Source: Heterostelium multicystogenum | Taxonomy: Eukaryota > Evosea > Eumycetozoa > Acytosteliales > Acytosteliaceae | Reading direction: 5' to 3' | Length of the DNA stretch: 64,000 bases | Assembly: GCA_003667245.1 (NCBI GenBank) | Contig: RCNN01000120.1 | Coordinates: 32,911 to 96,910, forward strand | Shown: one piece after another, positions 21,743 through 33,607 of the stretch | Layout of the letters: every line of letters begins with the position of its first letter | Position numbering within the stretch: the stretch's first letter is position 1 | Notes under the pieces: model-generated | What the model saw: the letters and a program-made list of their open reading frames with translations, nothing else | What the model was told of the DNA's origin: nothing | Databases searched by the model: none | Position numbers and translations under genes: made by a program

Positions 21743-23381
21743 TCAATTGACGAGTGAGGATGAAAAGATGACCAGCTCAAATCTTGCTTTGACTTCTTCG
21801 AATGAGTTTGCATTTAAAGTAGAGACTTCGTTGAGCATCTGCTTCATTCTTTTCATGACATTTGGAAACATCATATAGGTTGCATTCATCTGGGTCCAAA
21901 CGTGATCGAGCAATTTAAATGATTGGAAATAGAGTTCTTCAAATGCATTATCGGTATCTCTTGACATGGAGCACAACATAATCATATATGTTGAATTCCA
22001 AAATGATGACCACCAAGGTTGTTGTAATGCATCTAAATGATTATTAATAAATTAGTTAAACTTGTAATGTCAATTTTTGATGTTGTATTTATAAACTTAC
22101 CTTCATTAACATTCAATATTTCAAACATTAAATTTGTAATATTTATACCTGCAACTGCAAAAGGATAGTCTCTATTCTCTTTTAATACAGAGTCAACCCA
22201 GGGACGGTGATTCTTAACAAGATAAATGAGATTGAGAAGTCCTAGCAGTCCCATGCCTCTGAAATCACGGGTGGGGTCCTCGCTTTGGAAGCCAAAATCC
22301 TTCCAAAGTGGTGATTTCTTTCGAATGGCAAGTCTGGGTAGAGGTATGACCAAAGTTCAGCGAGATATCCTTCATGTTCAGGGTTAGTGTGGTCGTATGC
22401 AGTGGAGCGATATTGGTGGAATTGCTTGATTTGTTGTGATTGCTTGGCAGTTAATTTTTTGGAGCGATCGATATGGGAGCCCAGTAGCTCCAACAACTCT
22501 GTTGATTCTTGGATGGATTTGAGAATGTAAATTGATGTCTCTTTAGTATTCCAAGTCAGCAATATCTTCCCACTGTCATCGTCGATTCCAACTGGAAGTG
22601 AGCTAGTTCCATTGAATGTATCTGCTTTCTTTGGTGAGCTACTAAGACTGCTTGCTCCATTATTATTTAAGATACTGTTATTGCTGTTTGTTATTTCACG
22701 TCTTGGTGAGAGGTTTTGTTGTTTCTCTATATACATGGTTGATTTGGGTGGTGAAAGACGCTCTCCGAAAATCGATGGGTCAGAGGTGGTGCGGCGAAAG
22801 TGGCGATATGCCAAGACTCCAGGTGTTATGTCGTACACGTTCGAAAAAAATTGGTTGGTTTAAATGTTGGAATTTTCAAAGTTGGTTTTTACAGAAAAAA
22901 GTTGGTGAATTGATTTGGTAGAGAGGAGTGTATGTAGTTCATAGATTGGATTGTTGTTTTCATCGAAATTGATTTGTATACGGCTGCCATTGCATGCATG
23001 ATCCATAGGAATCTCTGGCAAATCAGTGGAGTAGGTGCAATGATAGAATGTCAATTTACTCATCTCATCGATTTCTATCAATATATTATCTTCTCCATGT
23101 TGTGTATAAAATTTGTCGCCCAACAATCTTAATTCCTCCAATTCCTTTTTTTAACTATAAATGTAAATTGGTTAGATTTATAAGAAATAAGTAAATTGTG
23201 TATAGTTAAAACTTACATTATTTAATTCTTTGTTCAGCTCTATTAATTTATTTTCAACGGCATGTGTATTATCTTCATTCATTAGCTTAAAATCTTCTTC
23301 TTGAATCAGCTTTCTCTGTGTGTCGATCTCTGTTTTCAAGAAATCCTTTCGTTCCCTTCTTTCTTTATATATTGATGTCAT
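21743..23381 (-). CDS. ELMO/CED-12 domain protein
   Basis: Exon 1 (23217-23381) starts MTSIYKERRERKDFLKTEID and forms a coiled coil that runs on into exon 2 (22101-23154), with IELNKELNN joining ELEELRLLGDKF. A Ser/Asn-rich linker precedes the ELMO domain: HEGYLAELWSYLYPDLPFE, SPLWKDFGFQSEDPTRDFRG, MGLLGLLNLIYLVKN. The last exon (21743-22032) gives DALQQPWWSSFWN and a helical end. Total length is about 500 residues. ELMO proteins work with Dock-type exchange factors to activate Rac, or act as Arf GAPs in the ELMOD branch. The N-terminal coiled coil with the ELMO domain in the middle fits the small dictyostelid ELMO proteins. Breaks: an extra A in A7 (23146-23152), a missing A near 22316, and an in-frame TAA at about 22858 after NFENSNI. 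Confidence 0.8.
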
Positions 23382-26300
23382 TTTTTATGATCTAATATAT
23401 GGAAAAAACTATTTACAAAATATTATTATTTATATGTGAAAAATCTAATATTACAGGATTGGATAGTTAATATTTATTTGGATTTAGTTGGAAAAAAAAT
23501 ATAGATAATAATCTATAATTGTGTGAAGTAAATTATGTATATATAAATTATTTATATTATTACTAAAAATTTCATATGATTATGTTGATGATAAAAAAAT
23601 TGGAAACTGGAAAATATATATAGTCTGAAATATGAATATAGGATTTAGATGAGTTATAATTTATAAAGGTGATATTCATGCTACGATTTATTATTTATTA
23701 TTCTGAAATCTTTAAATTTTATTATTATGATTATAAAGACTAATATTACTTTAGTTTGTGACTCAAAAATATATTTAAAAAAAAAAACAACAAATACAAT
23801 TTTATTATTAGATGGATTTTGAGATTTCCACCTTGAATTATGTGGTTCTGAATATGGGAACAAATTGGAAAATTGTTAACAATGGAGACAGAAAAGGAGA
23901 GTTGGATTGTGATTCGATTATTAATTATTAACTATTATTACAAAAAGATAAAATAGTAAACTAAATTTTGATAGAGTTTATTTTTATAAATTTATTTATT
24001 TGTTTTAATTTGATAGAGAAGGTATTAAGTTTTGACCAATTGGGAAACAATTATGAAACTGGTCAAAATAGAAACAAAAACAAATAGATAATAGCAAGGA
24101 AGAAGTCTACTTGTAATAAAAAAGGTGAAGTGGTGTTGGTGGTGGTGGAACGTTAAGTTTTTAAAGTTTGCTTAGCAAAGCAACAACATTGGTATTTATA
24201 TTATATGTGGTTTGAGTGGTAATTAATTATAAATGTGTGTGTTAATTATTTGTTATTAGTTTAAATTGAAATGTGGGGAAATTTAATATTTATTTAAAAT
24301 ATAATATCATGATATGAATAAATATATTAAAGGTGTTGAAATTATTACTAATTGTTTAGTAATAGGTATATTTGTTAGAGTTAGGGTGTGTGTTCAAATT
24401 TAAATATTTTGGATATTTATTTTATCTCTATTTGATAATTTAAGTAGCAAAGAAAGAATTGAATTGAAAAGAAAGAAGAATCATGGTGGCAGAAGATAGA
24501 ATTTTAAAAGCACGAGGAGTCAAAATAATAAATTTGGAATAATTATAATTATAATTATAATTCGACCACACTACACAATAACAACAACCTTAATACTACC
24601 CCCACGTATTTTTGGATTGATGATAACCAAGGAGTGTGTTTTGCTGATATTATTATTATTATTAATTTTTGTTTAAAAGATATTCTAACAACAGGTGTTT
24701 GTTGACTCGTCTGTTTAGATGCGATAGGTCGAACTGATAGTATACCATCATCTATCTACTCATCTACCCTAGCTAATCATCCCAATTATTTAATCTACTG
24801 TTGGTAATGTATGTTGTGGTGGGTTATGTGTTTGGTTGGTTTGGTGGTAGTGTGTGGTGTTGTTGTCAATAAATATTTCCATATTTTCTGATGCTCAGCA
24901 AAGCAAGAAGTCTTGTCTCAAGCTACCAACAATGTCATGCCATGCCGTGCCAGCCATGCCAGCCATCACACGATGATCAAGATGTTATCGTTTGCTGCAA
25001 TTGCTAGTTATTGTTGTTGTTGATAGGCAAACAATAGCAACAACTACTACAGCTAATTTTGGTGATAGACTTGGTAGTGGTGTTTGTGGTAGTAGATGTA
25101 GAAGGTATTATGGTTGACTATGCAAGTAGGTAGGTGTGTCGAGTCAAAAAAGACAAGTAGACAATCTAGACGATGTGTGTTTATTGATAACAAACAGAAC
25201 AGCATGAACAATCTGAAGCTATTTTTAAAAGTCAAAGGGTAGAAGTTGACTGATATGATTAGTGGTGATGGTTGGGAATAAATTTGTTGTTGCGAATCTC
25301 ACCGGCAGCATAGAATTCTATTCTATTGTGGAGGTAATAGGAGGAGGAGGTAGTGGTGTTGCAAGTCTCAAGTTTGGGAGATTCTTTCAAATCAGTGTCG
25401 CATCATGGTTTTAAACAAAGGTTAGAAGTGTTGATGGTTTGGTTTGGTATGTTGGTGTTGGTGGGTTGACATGATCAACAGCAGTACTTAGGTCGCAAGT
25501 GGTTTGAAAATAGTGAGAAATGATTGAAGAAGACAAACTTCTCAGCTATGGACAATCAAATCTTCTCAATTTTTCCTACATTAAGTAATTGATTTTGATT
25601 ATCCTTCTGCTCTTTGATAAATCAAAACGATTGGATTGGATTGGTTTGGATTGATTGCAGATAATACAAATACCACAAATCAATCAATAATGATCTAAAT
25701 CAATCAATGATGGTAAATAGAACTAATTGGAAGTACTAGAGTTCTTTGATTTCGCTTCAAAGTAGAATATTGTTGTTATATCTTTAATACTATTACTACA
25801 CACAAATCAATATCTACTACTATAAAGGTTGTACTTCTCTTTTGCCCATCCCCTATTACAGTAGAATATTGATTGACAAAGATACTAATCTTTAAACAAC
25901 GCAGTAACATTTTAAGATTATATCGTTTTTATATAACTACTTCTAGACAAACACAACACACCCACACCTCAAAACACACAGTAACATATTACTGTATAAT
26001 TATAAGTAAATACTAATACTATAAGTATTAAATCACACACACAACACAACACACTTTACAAATCAAAAGATAATATCTAATGATTCTTGATACGGATGGA
26101 TGATTTGACCAATTCTTTAATATGATGATGATATATAAAAGTAAATTAAGCGAAGTTTCTAAACTTACATTTTTGTTAAATAAATATTATGTTTGTAATA
26201 AATATAAATTTATATTACTTTGTTAAATCTATCTATTATTTATTAATAGTAAAAGTATCATTGGTTGTGATTGGTTGAATGGTTGATATTTCTAATGTTT

Positions 26301-27274
26301 CCTATGCATTAATCAATTAAACATTAATAGATATTTTATGATGGTGATTTTGATGATGAATTGACTTTTGTTTAATTGTTGATGGGTTCTTTTAATTGTT
26401 ACCGATTTTCAAAAAAGGGGTAGGTCTTTTTAGTTCCCATTTTTGTGGGCTTTTTGAAAGTTTTTTATTTTATAATTAATCAAATAATAAAATTTAAATT
26501 GATTTCTATTTTTAATTAAATTTGAATTTCAGAAGTTTAATTTGTTGTAAAATTTAAGAAATAAAATGATTTTACATCAAGGATAAAACATCATTGTTTT
26601 ATTTGTGTTGAAGTAACATTATATATTATTTATTTTATTATTTTAATACATGTAAGTATCAAAATAGTTTATTTGATTCTATGATGATTATTAATATTTC
26701 CTAATTAATTTTAAGATTCACCAATTATTTACTCTGACAATGATCAAGATATGGTTTGAGTGATATACATGGTTTTCGGCTAACAATACCAAACATGTGT
26801 CTCTTCAATAGGATATTTAACTTGTGATAAAGTACATCTATTAAATGATTACTATACTCTTAATATCTTCTGGTACCAATAGGATTAAAACATATGGACG
26901 CTCCAGTAATTACTGAAGGAATAATACTTACATAGGAGTCTGACGATGATACTTATGAAGGTGATATTTCATATCGGTACCAAAAATAGAATTAGGTAAC
27001 TATTTTACAAATAATAGATCAGAAGATATATTGGAAATGAGCTAACAATATTATTTTCTTATGTTAAGCCATGAACAGTGGATTGTCTATCGCAAGGTAC
27101 TAAGACTATTTTGAAAATAGTGAAACTGACATTTTCTGGCAAACCAGTCAAATTGCCAGGAAATGTCAGATTCATCAACAAATCCTACTGATAACTTTAT
27201 CATATAGATTAAAATAAACTTATTAAAGCCATGTAGACAAAACCAAATTATTATTTATTAATCATTTAATAAAT
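23382..27274. other. Long intergenic region (3.9 kb)
   Basis: AT-rich, with GT/TG-rich blocks (24800-25100, 25250-25480) and CACA-rich blocks (25940-26060) on a background of A and T. No reading frame with coding character was found on either strand. Near 26890-26990 a plus-strand run DAPVITEGI, stop, ESDDDTYEGDISYRY could be a short gene remnant. The stretch ends with a hairpin at 27121-27174. Upstream of ELMO it may be regulatory or hold non-coding RNA genes I cannot recognise. No tRNA was seen. Confidence 0.4.
27121..27174 (+). repeat. Hairpin with ~22-bp stem and 10-base loop
   Basis: The arms CTGACATTTTCTGGCAA (27126-27142) and TTGCCAGGAAATGTCAG (27153-27169) pair fully when one G-U is allowed. 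After one A-A mismatch, four further pairs (27121-27124 with 27171-27174) extend the stem. The loop is ACCAGTCAAA. It lies about 100 bp beyond the 3' end of the gene at 27275 and could be a processed small-RNA precursor, a 3' processing structure or a short palindromic element. Confidence 0.7.
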
Positions 27275-29551
27275 TTAATTATTTGATTCGTTTTCATTTA
27301 CAATTGACTCCACTGGCTGAGCATCATTATTTTCCGTTTTAGGTTTGATAAAGTCCATAATCGACGATGACGACTGATCCAAGATAAGGGATGCCAATTT
27401 ACTCTGGATCAAAATTAATCCATCTTTAATCTGATGAAAGGAATCGTGACACGTTAGTTCATAATTGAATTGGGTTTGCAAAGAAATTAAAGCTTACTCT
27501 TGTTTTGTTGAAATCGAAATCCTTGGGCTCTTTGATTTTCGATGCCCACAATCTGATTACTTTCTCAAATGGGTACTTCTTGTCAGATTTCTTTTGTTGG
27601 TTCAGTTCAGCCCTGTCGTTACAACAAATATCGGTTAAAGCCACCATGTTCAGCATCATGAGGATGTCGAGATTTTCATCCTTGATCTTTGCAATAAAAG
27701 GTATCAAAATCTTGACTAATTCCTCCACAATACTTGGCTGAGTAATAATAGACTCAATATTATCCTAATATAACAGTGATGTTAGAATCAATGGATGAGA
27801 TGATCTCATCAGAAAAGCAATGATAATAGTTACCAATTTTAATATATTAGAAATGGTGAACAAAGCGAATCTACGCTGCAAGTCAATGCCTTTAATTGGT
27901 ATAGGTGGAAGTAGATATGAAATCTTTGTGCATAGAGTCATTCGAACATTCTCTTCCAAAGAAGCCCAAATATCATTGAATAGTGTGAAGACATGCTGTT
28001 GGACTGACTCCTGTGAATCTTTTTCCAAGAATGAGAAGAATGATTGGAGAAGTGTTTGTAGCAATGGACTCAACAGCAAGACTGTCTTGAAAATGATTGA
28101 TTTCAACTTGATATTCGATTGGCCGTCATTACCATCTTTAGTTCTAATAAAATTTGGATCCATCATCAATAAAATGACAAACAAGATCAGATGCCTGGTT
28201 TGTTCAAACGTGAAGTTACTACTCGATTGAAAGTAAGCACTGTTAGTTTTATGATTGATGCAGCAATAGTGTTATTTACAACTTACTTGTCAGCAGCGAT
28301 ATCTTTCAAAAGACTTAGTACATAGTAAAAATTGAGGAATGGGAATGGTCCCTCTGCTTGCAATTGTGGTAATGACAATGATAGATTTGTGTTGGTTGCC
28401 ACTGTGAAGGTTTGATTGGTTTGTATTTTATATATATCGAATACATCGATAAAGTCACTGAATTTTATCAATGAGGATGATGCCGAAGCTGATGTCGATT
28501 CTGATTCCGCTGCTGATGATGTTGTCGAAGTTGTGGTTGTTTGATTGTCTTTCTCTTTTTGTTTCTTCATCTTTGATAGAATTTGCAGTATTATCATATA
28601 TGATTTATAAATAGTCATTTCATCCTTTTCAAAGTAAACTACCGAAATTGCAGACAACTTGTTAGTCCGGCCAATGATCGATATCTGAATTAAGGAAAGC
28701 TGAACTTACCATAGGACAACAGCACATCAATCAAATACTTTGGTATATCTTTTACGTCATAACTATCAATGATACAATCGAGTCCATTCTGAATGAGTAT
28801 CCTCAATGATGCACGTGTTTCTGATGTTGATAAAGCGCATAGCATTACTGGTAAGTATAATCTATAGAGCGATCAGGTTGATCGATTGTTTGATTGATGC
28901 ATACCTTTCTTGAGTAGCTGAGATAATGGATCTAGAGTAGTAGGCTCTTGCTTCGAGATAATAGATGAAACATCGTATGGGAATGGCCTCTTCAAAGTTG
29001 CTGACTTCAAGCAGACTTGGAAAGGATCATAGGTCATCATGATATCTGTCTTTGTCGAATTCAAGAACTAGTTTGTTTGAGCAAGAACTCAAGTTAGCAC
29101 CAAATCCAAATATATAAGAATACTCAAGATCTATCTATAAACTTACGCTCTTCAACTTTTCTAACTCAACGTTGTGTAGATCTTCGTCTGTCTCGATGCT
29201 CTGCTTCTTTTCGTTATGCTTGTTGAATAGCTCCTCAAACGCATGCTTGGTGTCGATCTCCTTGCGCTGGCTCTTTTCCTTGAGCAGCTGGTCCAACGAT
29301 ATTGTCTGAGGAGGCTTGACAGGAGCAGCTGCTGCAGGCTTTCTTCTCTTTAGAGACAAGGGGACGTGGGCTGCCTTAGCCTTGTCCTCCTGACTGGACA
29401 TTGGTGACTTTCTCTTCGTAGTAGTGGTGGGACCAGTAAATTCATCCAACAGGTCATCCATCTTTGAAGTAAATTTAACACCACCGTCTTGGCTCAACTC
29501 CTCTCTATATTCCTTTTGGCTGCTATCGTCATTTTGGCTGCTACTGTCCAT
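27275..29551 (-). CDS. Helical nuclear-type protein, Nse6/SLF2 (FAM178)-like candidate
   Basis: Seven exons: 29147-29551, 28905-29067, 28710-28847, about 28287-28685, 27834-28239, 27498-27764 and 27275-27430. The N-terminus is acidic and Ser/Gln-rich with basic patches (TTTTKRKSPMSSQED, SLKRRKPAAAAP), then SLDQLLKEKSQRKEID. The rest is a helical repeat-like body, for example DIMMTYDPFQVCLKSATLKR, MLCALSTSETRASLRILIQN, NVRMTLCTKISYLLPP. A disordered N-terminus, a short SLDQLL helix and an all-helical C-terminus fit the FAM178/SLF2 and Nse6 family, which loads SMC5/6 at DNA damage. This is inference from layout. Exon 4 is out of phase by one base near 28668 (GG in CCGG). The gene is certain, the name is not. 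Confidence 0.7.
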
Positions 29552-29982
29552 TCTTAATCAACCCAACCATGCATTAACAACAACAACTACTCCAATGACC
29601 AATGCTTTATTTAATTATCTATCTTCTTTGCAATCTAAGCTAAAGATGTTACACCACCACTAACCACTTTTATAAAATGTAATGTGTTGTTGTTTCTATA
29701 ATAATTATTATACTAAAAATGCTAAATATCAAATGACCCAATTTCAACAACAGTCTTCAAATGGACTGATTTTGCAGTTCAGAGTGGTAATTTTTGATTA
29801 ATATTCATAGTTTTGTTTTGTTAAATAATAATTTATTATTGTTATAATTAATATAATTAATGATTATCGTGATTGTTTTAAAATGTACATTTATGTCTTG
29901 CTTGTTGTTTTGTGGTTTTGAGTTATTGATATTATTATTGTTATTATTATTATTATTACTGGAATTGGAATTATTAAATTAA
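29552..29982. other. Intergenic, no gene seen
   Basis: About 430 bases of AT-rich DNA with an ATT repeat tract (29930-29960), between the 5' end of the Nse6-like gene and the 3' end of the RapGAP gene. Confidence 0.5.
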
Positions 29983-32900
29983 TTATGTATCAATCTTTTC
30001 AAGTATGGTTTTTAATATAATGGATCTTGTCTTCTTCCATTTCTCGTGGAATGAAGGTGCATAAAATGCTGCTTTCTCCGCATTGATCACTAAATATTGA
30101 TTGAGTATTAGTAAAAACAGGCTAATGTACGAAGAGATCTAAATCTACTTACTTTTAAGCAAAAGATGATCCAAGAAATTCTGATCTTTCTTCCATATCT
30201 TTGTGGATGGAAATGGTGGTCCGAAACAACCGACACCCTCTTTGAATGCAACCGATACCAAGTATTTGGTTTGCTCATTGGGTGATTGCTTTGCATGTGG
30301 CTGAACAATGATAAACACGTGGTTGAAATTCGGAACGAATGGTCGAAGGCTTAAAGGGGGGACTGCCAACATCCTGGAAGATCAACACCACAACATCGTT
30401 ACCAATGTGTCTCTTTCTCTCCAACTGTTGCTCATCATGCGAGTAGTAGGGCAACAGTGTTGAAACATGAAACATGATCTGTACCTTCAATGTATTATCA
30501 TCGATGGCAAACTGCTTGGTCGTGTATATTGAATGTGTTCCTGTTGAATTATCTTTTAAATTATAATGATGTCAGTATGTTATCTAGTAACTGCTTTGAA
30601 TGGTTCGACTTACTTCTAATATCTAATGCTCCTTTAAATTGATTCCATCCTTTTAGTTCGATCTTCTTGCCAATGAACTCAAGGAATTCGTCATATTCTG
30701 GACTGGTGTCCACGTTTGAGAACATCTCATTCTCTGTGAATTGATCTTTCTTTCTGTAGAGGATACCAAATTTGTATTCCTTGGTGATCTGTGAATCCTC
30801 CCAGTACTGCAGGAGTTTCTTTGTCTCCTGGTTTGTTTTGATCTTCTTGAAAGTCATGTTGGTCAGTGGCAGACAGAACGACTTGATAAGATTCATCAAG
30901 TCATTCGGTGTCGATCCTTTACCAGCTGACAGGTAAAATCTGTCCTCTCCATCGTGTGATCGAATGATGACCTTGTACTTGCGCTCCATTGCAAAGATTG
31001 GACTCGAAGGGCCGGTGTCTTTTCCACCCGACGAATTGCCACCTGTATTTCTCTTTTTCTTTCGTGTCTTTTCTGACTCTTTTTTTATACTTATAATTAC
31101 AGGTCCAGTTCCACCTGGATTATTGTTGTGGTCAACTGATAGGAAATTCTTGTGCTCTATAGATATCAGATGATTAATATCCAATGCTTACTAAAAAGGT
31201 AGGTAGAGTACTTACTGCTATTTACAAATGAATTTGCATAATGTTGAATTTCATTTTCAGACTCCTCAAGGAGATATGCTATTGATTTACCAACTCCTTT
31301 TGACTTTAGACCTAAAAACTCTGGCGAATCGATTTCCCTGCGCCAACCAGGTGAATTTTGGAGAAGGATGTAGCAAACATCCGTTTCAATGTCTGACTGA
31401 CTACTTGAAACAGAGTTGCTTCTACTGGGTGTTGGAACGAAATGAGAAGTGGATTCCTCTTCCTCTGGAGTCGAATAGAACTGTATTTTCTTTGCTGGTC
31501 TAGTTCCAACAAATGATTTATGTTTTCTCCTGTACATAAAAGAATATTAGGATAGAGATTCATCTTTGGCAATGGTTGAAAACTTACATTTCTCTTTGTT
31601 TTTGTTCTTTAGCAACATCTTCCAATTCAGTTTGCTCAAGGATATTATCCAGCTTTAGTTCCTCTACTGTCTTTCTTCTCATGAGTTGACGTTCAAGCGA
31701 GAGTTTCTTAATCTTCATTTTCTGTGCATCGTCATCGCTTACCAAGTCGGCAACAACTGGTTGCACCGGAGACTGAGCTGAGGATGGAGCTCCATTTACA
31801 TTGAAACTTGGTTCTGAATTCGATTTCTCAACTGACATTCTTCTGGATGATGGCGATCTTCTGACATCCTCATCAACCATTGTAGTTACTAATACTGGTA
31901 CATTTAAGTTGTTATTGCTGCCTAATTTGGAGTTCTTTTCTGGTGGGGGACTGCAGTTGCTGTCACTATCTGCCATCTTATTGAGTAGATCAGATTCGGA
32001 TACAGATATTCTGATCTTTGAGTCCGATCGATTGAGAGCATTACCATTGGTACCGCTGTTATTCAATGGGTTGTTGATAAACTGCAATTCCTCTGACGAT
32101 GACTGAAGCTGATGTTGGTCTATGGTCGATGATTTTTTCTTTGAGCTAAAGAGATCTCCAATTCTGCCCTTGTGCTTCTTCTTGGGCAGAGTCATTGTGA
32201 GGAACGATGATGTCGATGAGGAGGGTGGAGAGGTAGACTCAATACCATTGATCATTGTTGACTTGGACACAAATGAGCTGTGGCTATGTCTATTCTCGTT
32301 TTGCGCCGATTGTCCATCCTGTGTATATTCATAAAGGTTGGTGTTACTTGGTGACTTTTTGAAAAACAGCAAGCCTTTGCTTCTACTGTTATTATCTTTA
32401 CTGCTGCTTGCTAAACTGTTGTTATTACTATTTGATGATGTTAAACTATTTACATTTGATGAGGAAGATGTTGTTGAAGATGAAGACGTGGCTGTTGTTG
32501 CTGCCGAAGGTGTGGAATGTGTTAAAGATGATGAAAGTGACTGTTGCTGCTGTTGTTGTTGTGGTGGTTGGTCTTGCTGATGATTTCCGTCAGCCTTATT
32601 AAACAAGAAGGAAGAAGACAAACTTGATCTAAGTTTGTTGGTCTTGAGTGGACTTGAATGCTTGACCTTTTCCTTCACCTTCTCTTCTTTTTCCTTTTCT
32701 TTCTCCTTCAGTTTTTCTTGTTTCTTTTGCTTTCTTCTCTCTTTTTCGCGCTCTTTTTCCTTCTCTTTCTCCTTGTCCTTTTCCTTGTCGGTAAGAGAAA
32801 TGTCTGAAATTGAAAAACGCTTAGGACGACCGAGTCCTTCTTGGTTGGAGTCAACAACATGTTGGATGCTTCGCTTCTGGTGCTGGTTGGGGTCAACTGC

Positions 32901-33607
32901 TGTTCTCGTTCCTCCGCCAACAAAATACTGTTTAGCGATAAACTTTTATTATTACTACTGCTACTATTATTACTATCTACAATTACAGTACTAAATCCTA
33001 TTTTATCTAAACTATTCTCTTGTTGATCAGCTCCTTTTCTACTATTATTTGCGTTGTTTGTTAAGGTTAATTTTGGAATTACAATATTATTATTGTGATC
33101 TGTTGTTGTTGATGATGATGATGATTGTGTATTGTTGTTTGTACTGTTTGGTGATGGAAGGCATATAACTGTTGGTAAACAATTTATATTCTTACTTGGT
33201 GTATTACTATTACTTCTAATACGATTATGTTGTAGTTGTTGTTGTGGTTGTTGATCTTGTTCTTCTATTTCACTTGTTGAATCGTCGTCGTCGTCGTCTT
33301 CCTCATCAATATCATCGTCATCATAATCAGAGGTGCTGGTGTTGTGGGAGGTGTCTTCTTCAGCAGCCGCTTCGATATCGATATCACCACTATCAAGTAT
33401 ATCGGATGATGAGGTTGTTGTGGTTGACTCTTGATTTTCTTGAAAACTATTATTATCTACACTTATATTTATATTCCTAAAACTACTACTACTATTATTA
33501 TTATTATTATTTGTTGTGTTTATTTCTTCTACTCCTTGTCGTTGTTGTTGTTGATGTTGATGATGTTGTGTTTCAACATCTTCATTTGATGGAACTAAAA
33601 CATCCAT
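29983..33607 (-). CDS. Rap/Ran-GAP domain protein (RapGAP) with long low-complexity N-terminus
   Basis: The start is at 33607 and the first exon carries about 650 residues of Asn, Ser, Gln and acidic runs plus a KEKEKEKER charged helix. The remaining exons give the Rap GTPase-activating domain: [64 protein letters not shown] and [13 protein letters not shown], ending [10 protein letters not shown]...[13 protein letters not shown]. The Asn in [10 protein letters not shown] is the catalytic Asn thumb that supplies the missing residue to Rap. Introns lie near 31540-31580, 31170-31215, 30555-30613, and 30090-30150. Frame breaks: near 32836-32841 (TPTKK to [11 protein letters not shown]) and an extra T at 30326-30328. 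Expected function is to switch off Rap1 in adhesion and motility. No other domain is visible. Confidence 0.85.

Noticed and set aside
25053..25235. Minus-strand frame in the 3.9-kb intergene
   Set aside because: It has no coding signs. His/Tyr/Phe bias comes from GTT/TAG-rich DNA.
30090..30160. Sequence near the RapGAP 3' end as a separate gene
   Set aside because: It joins the RapGAP frame through an in-phase GT..AG intron (HLLLK to [11 protein letters not shown]).
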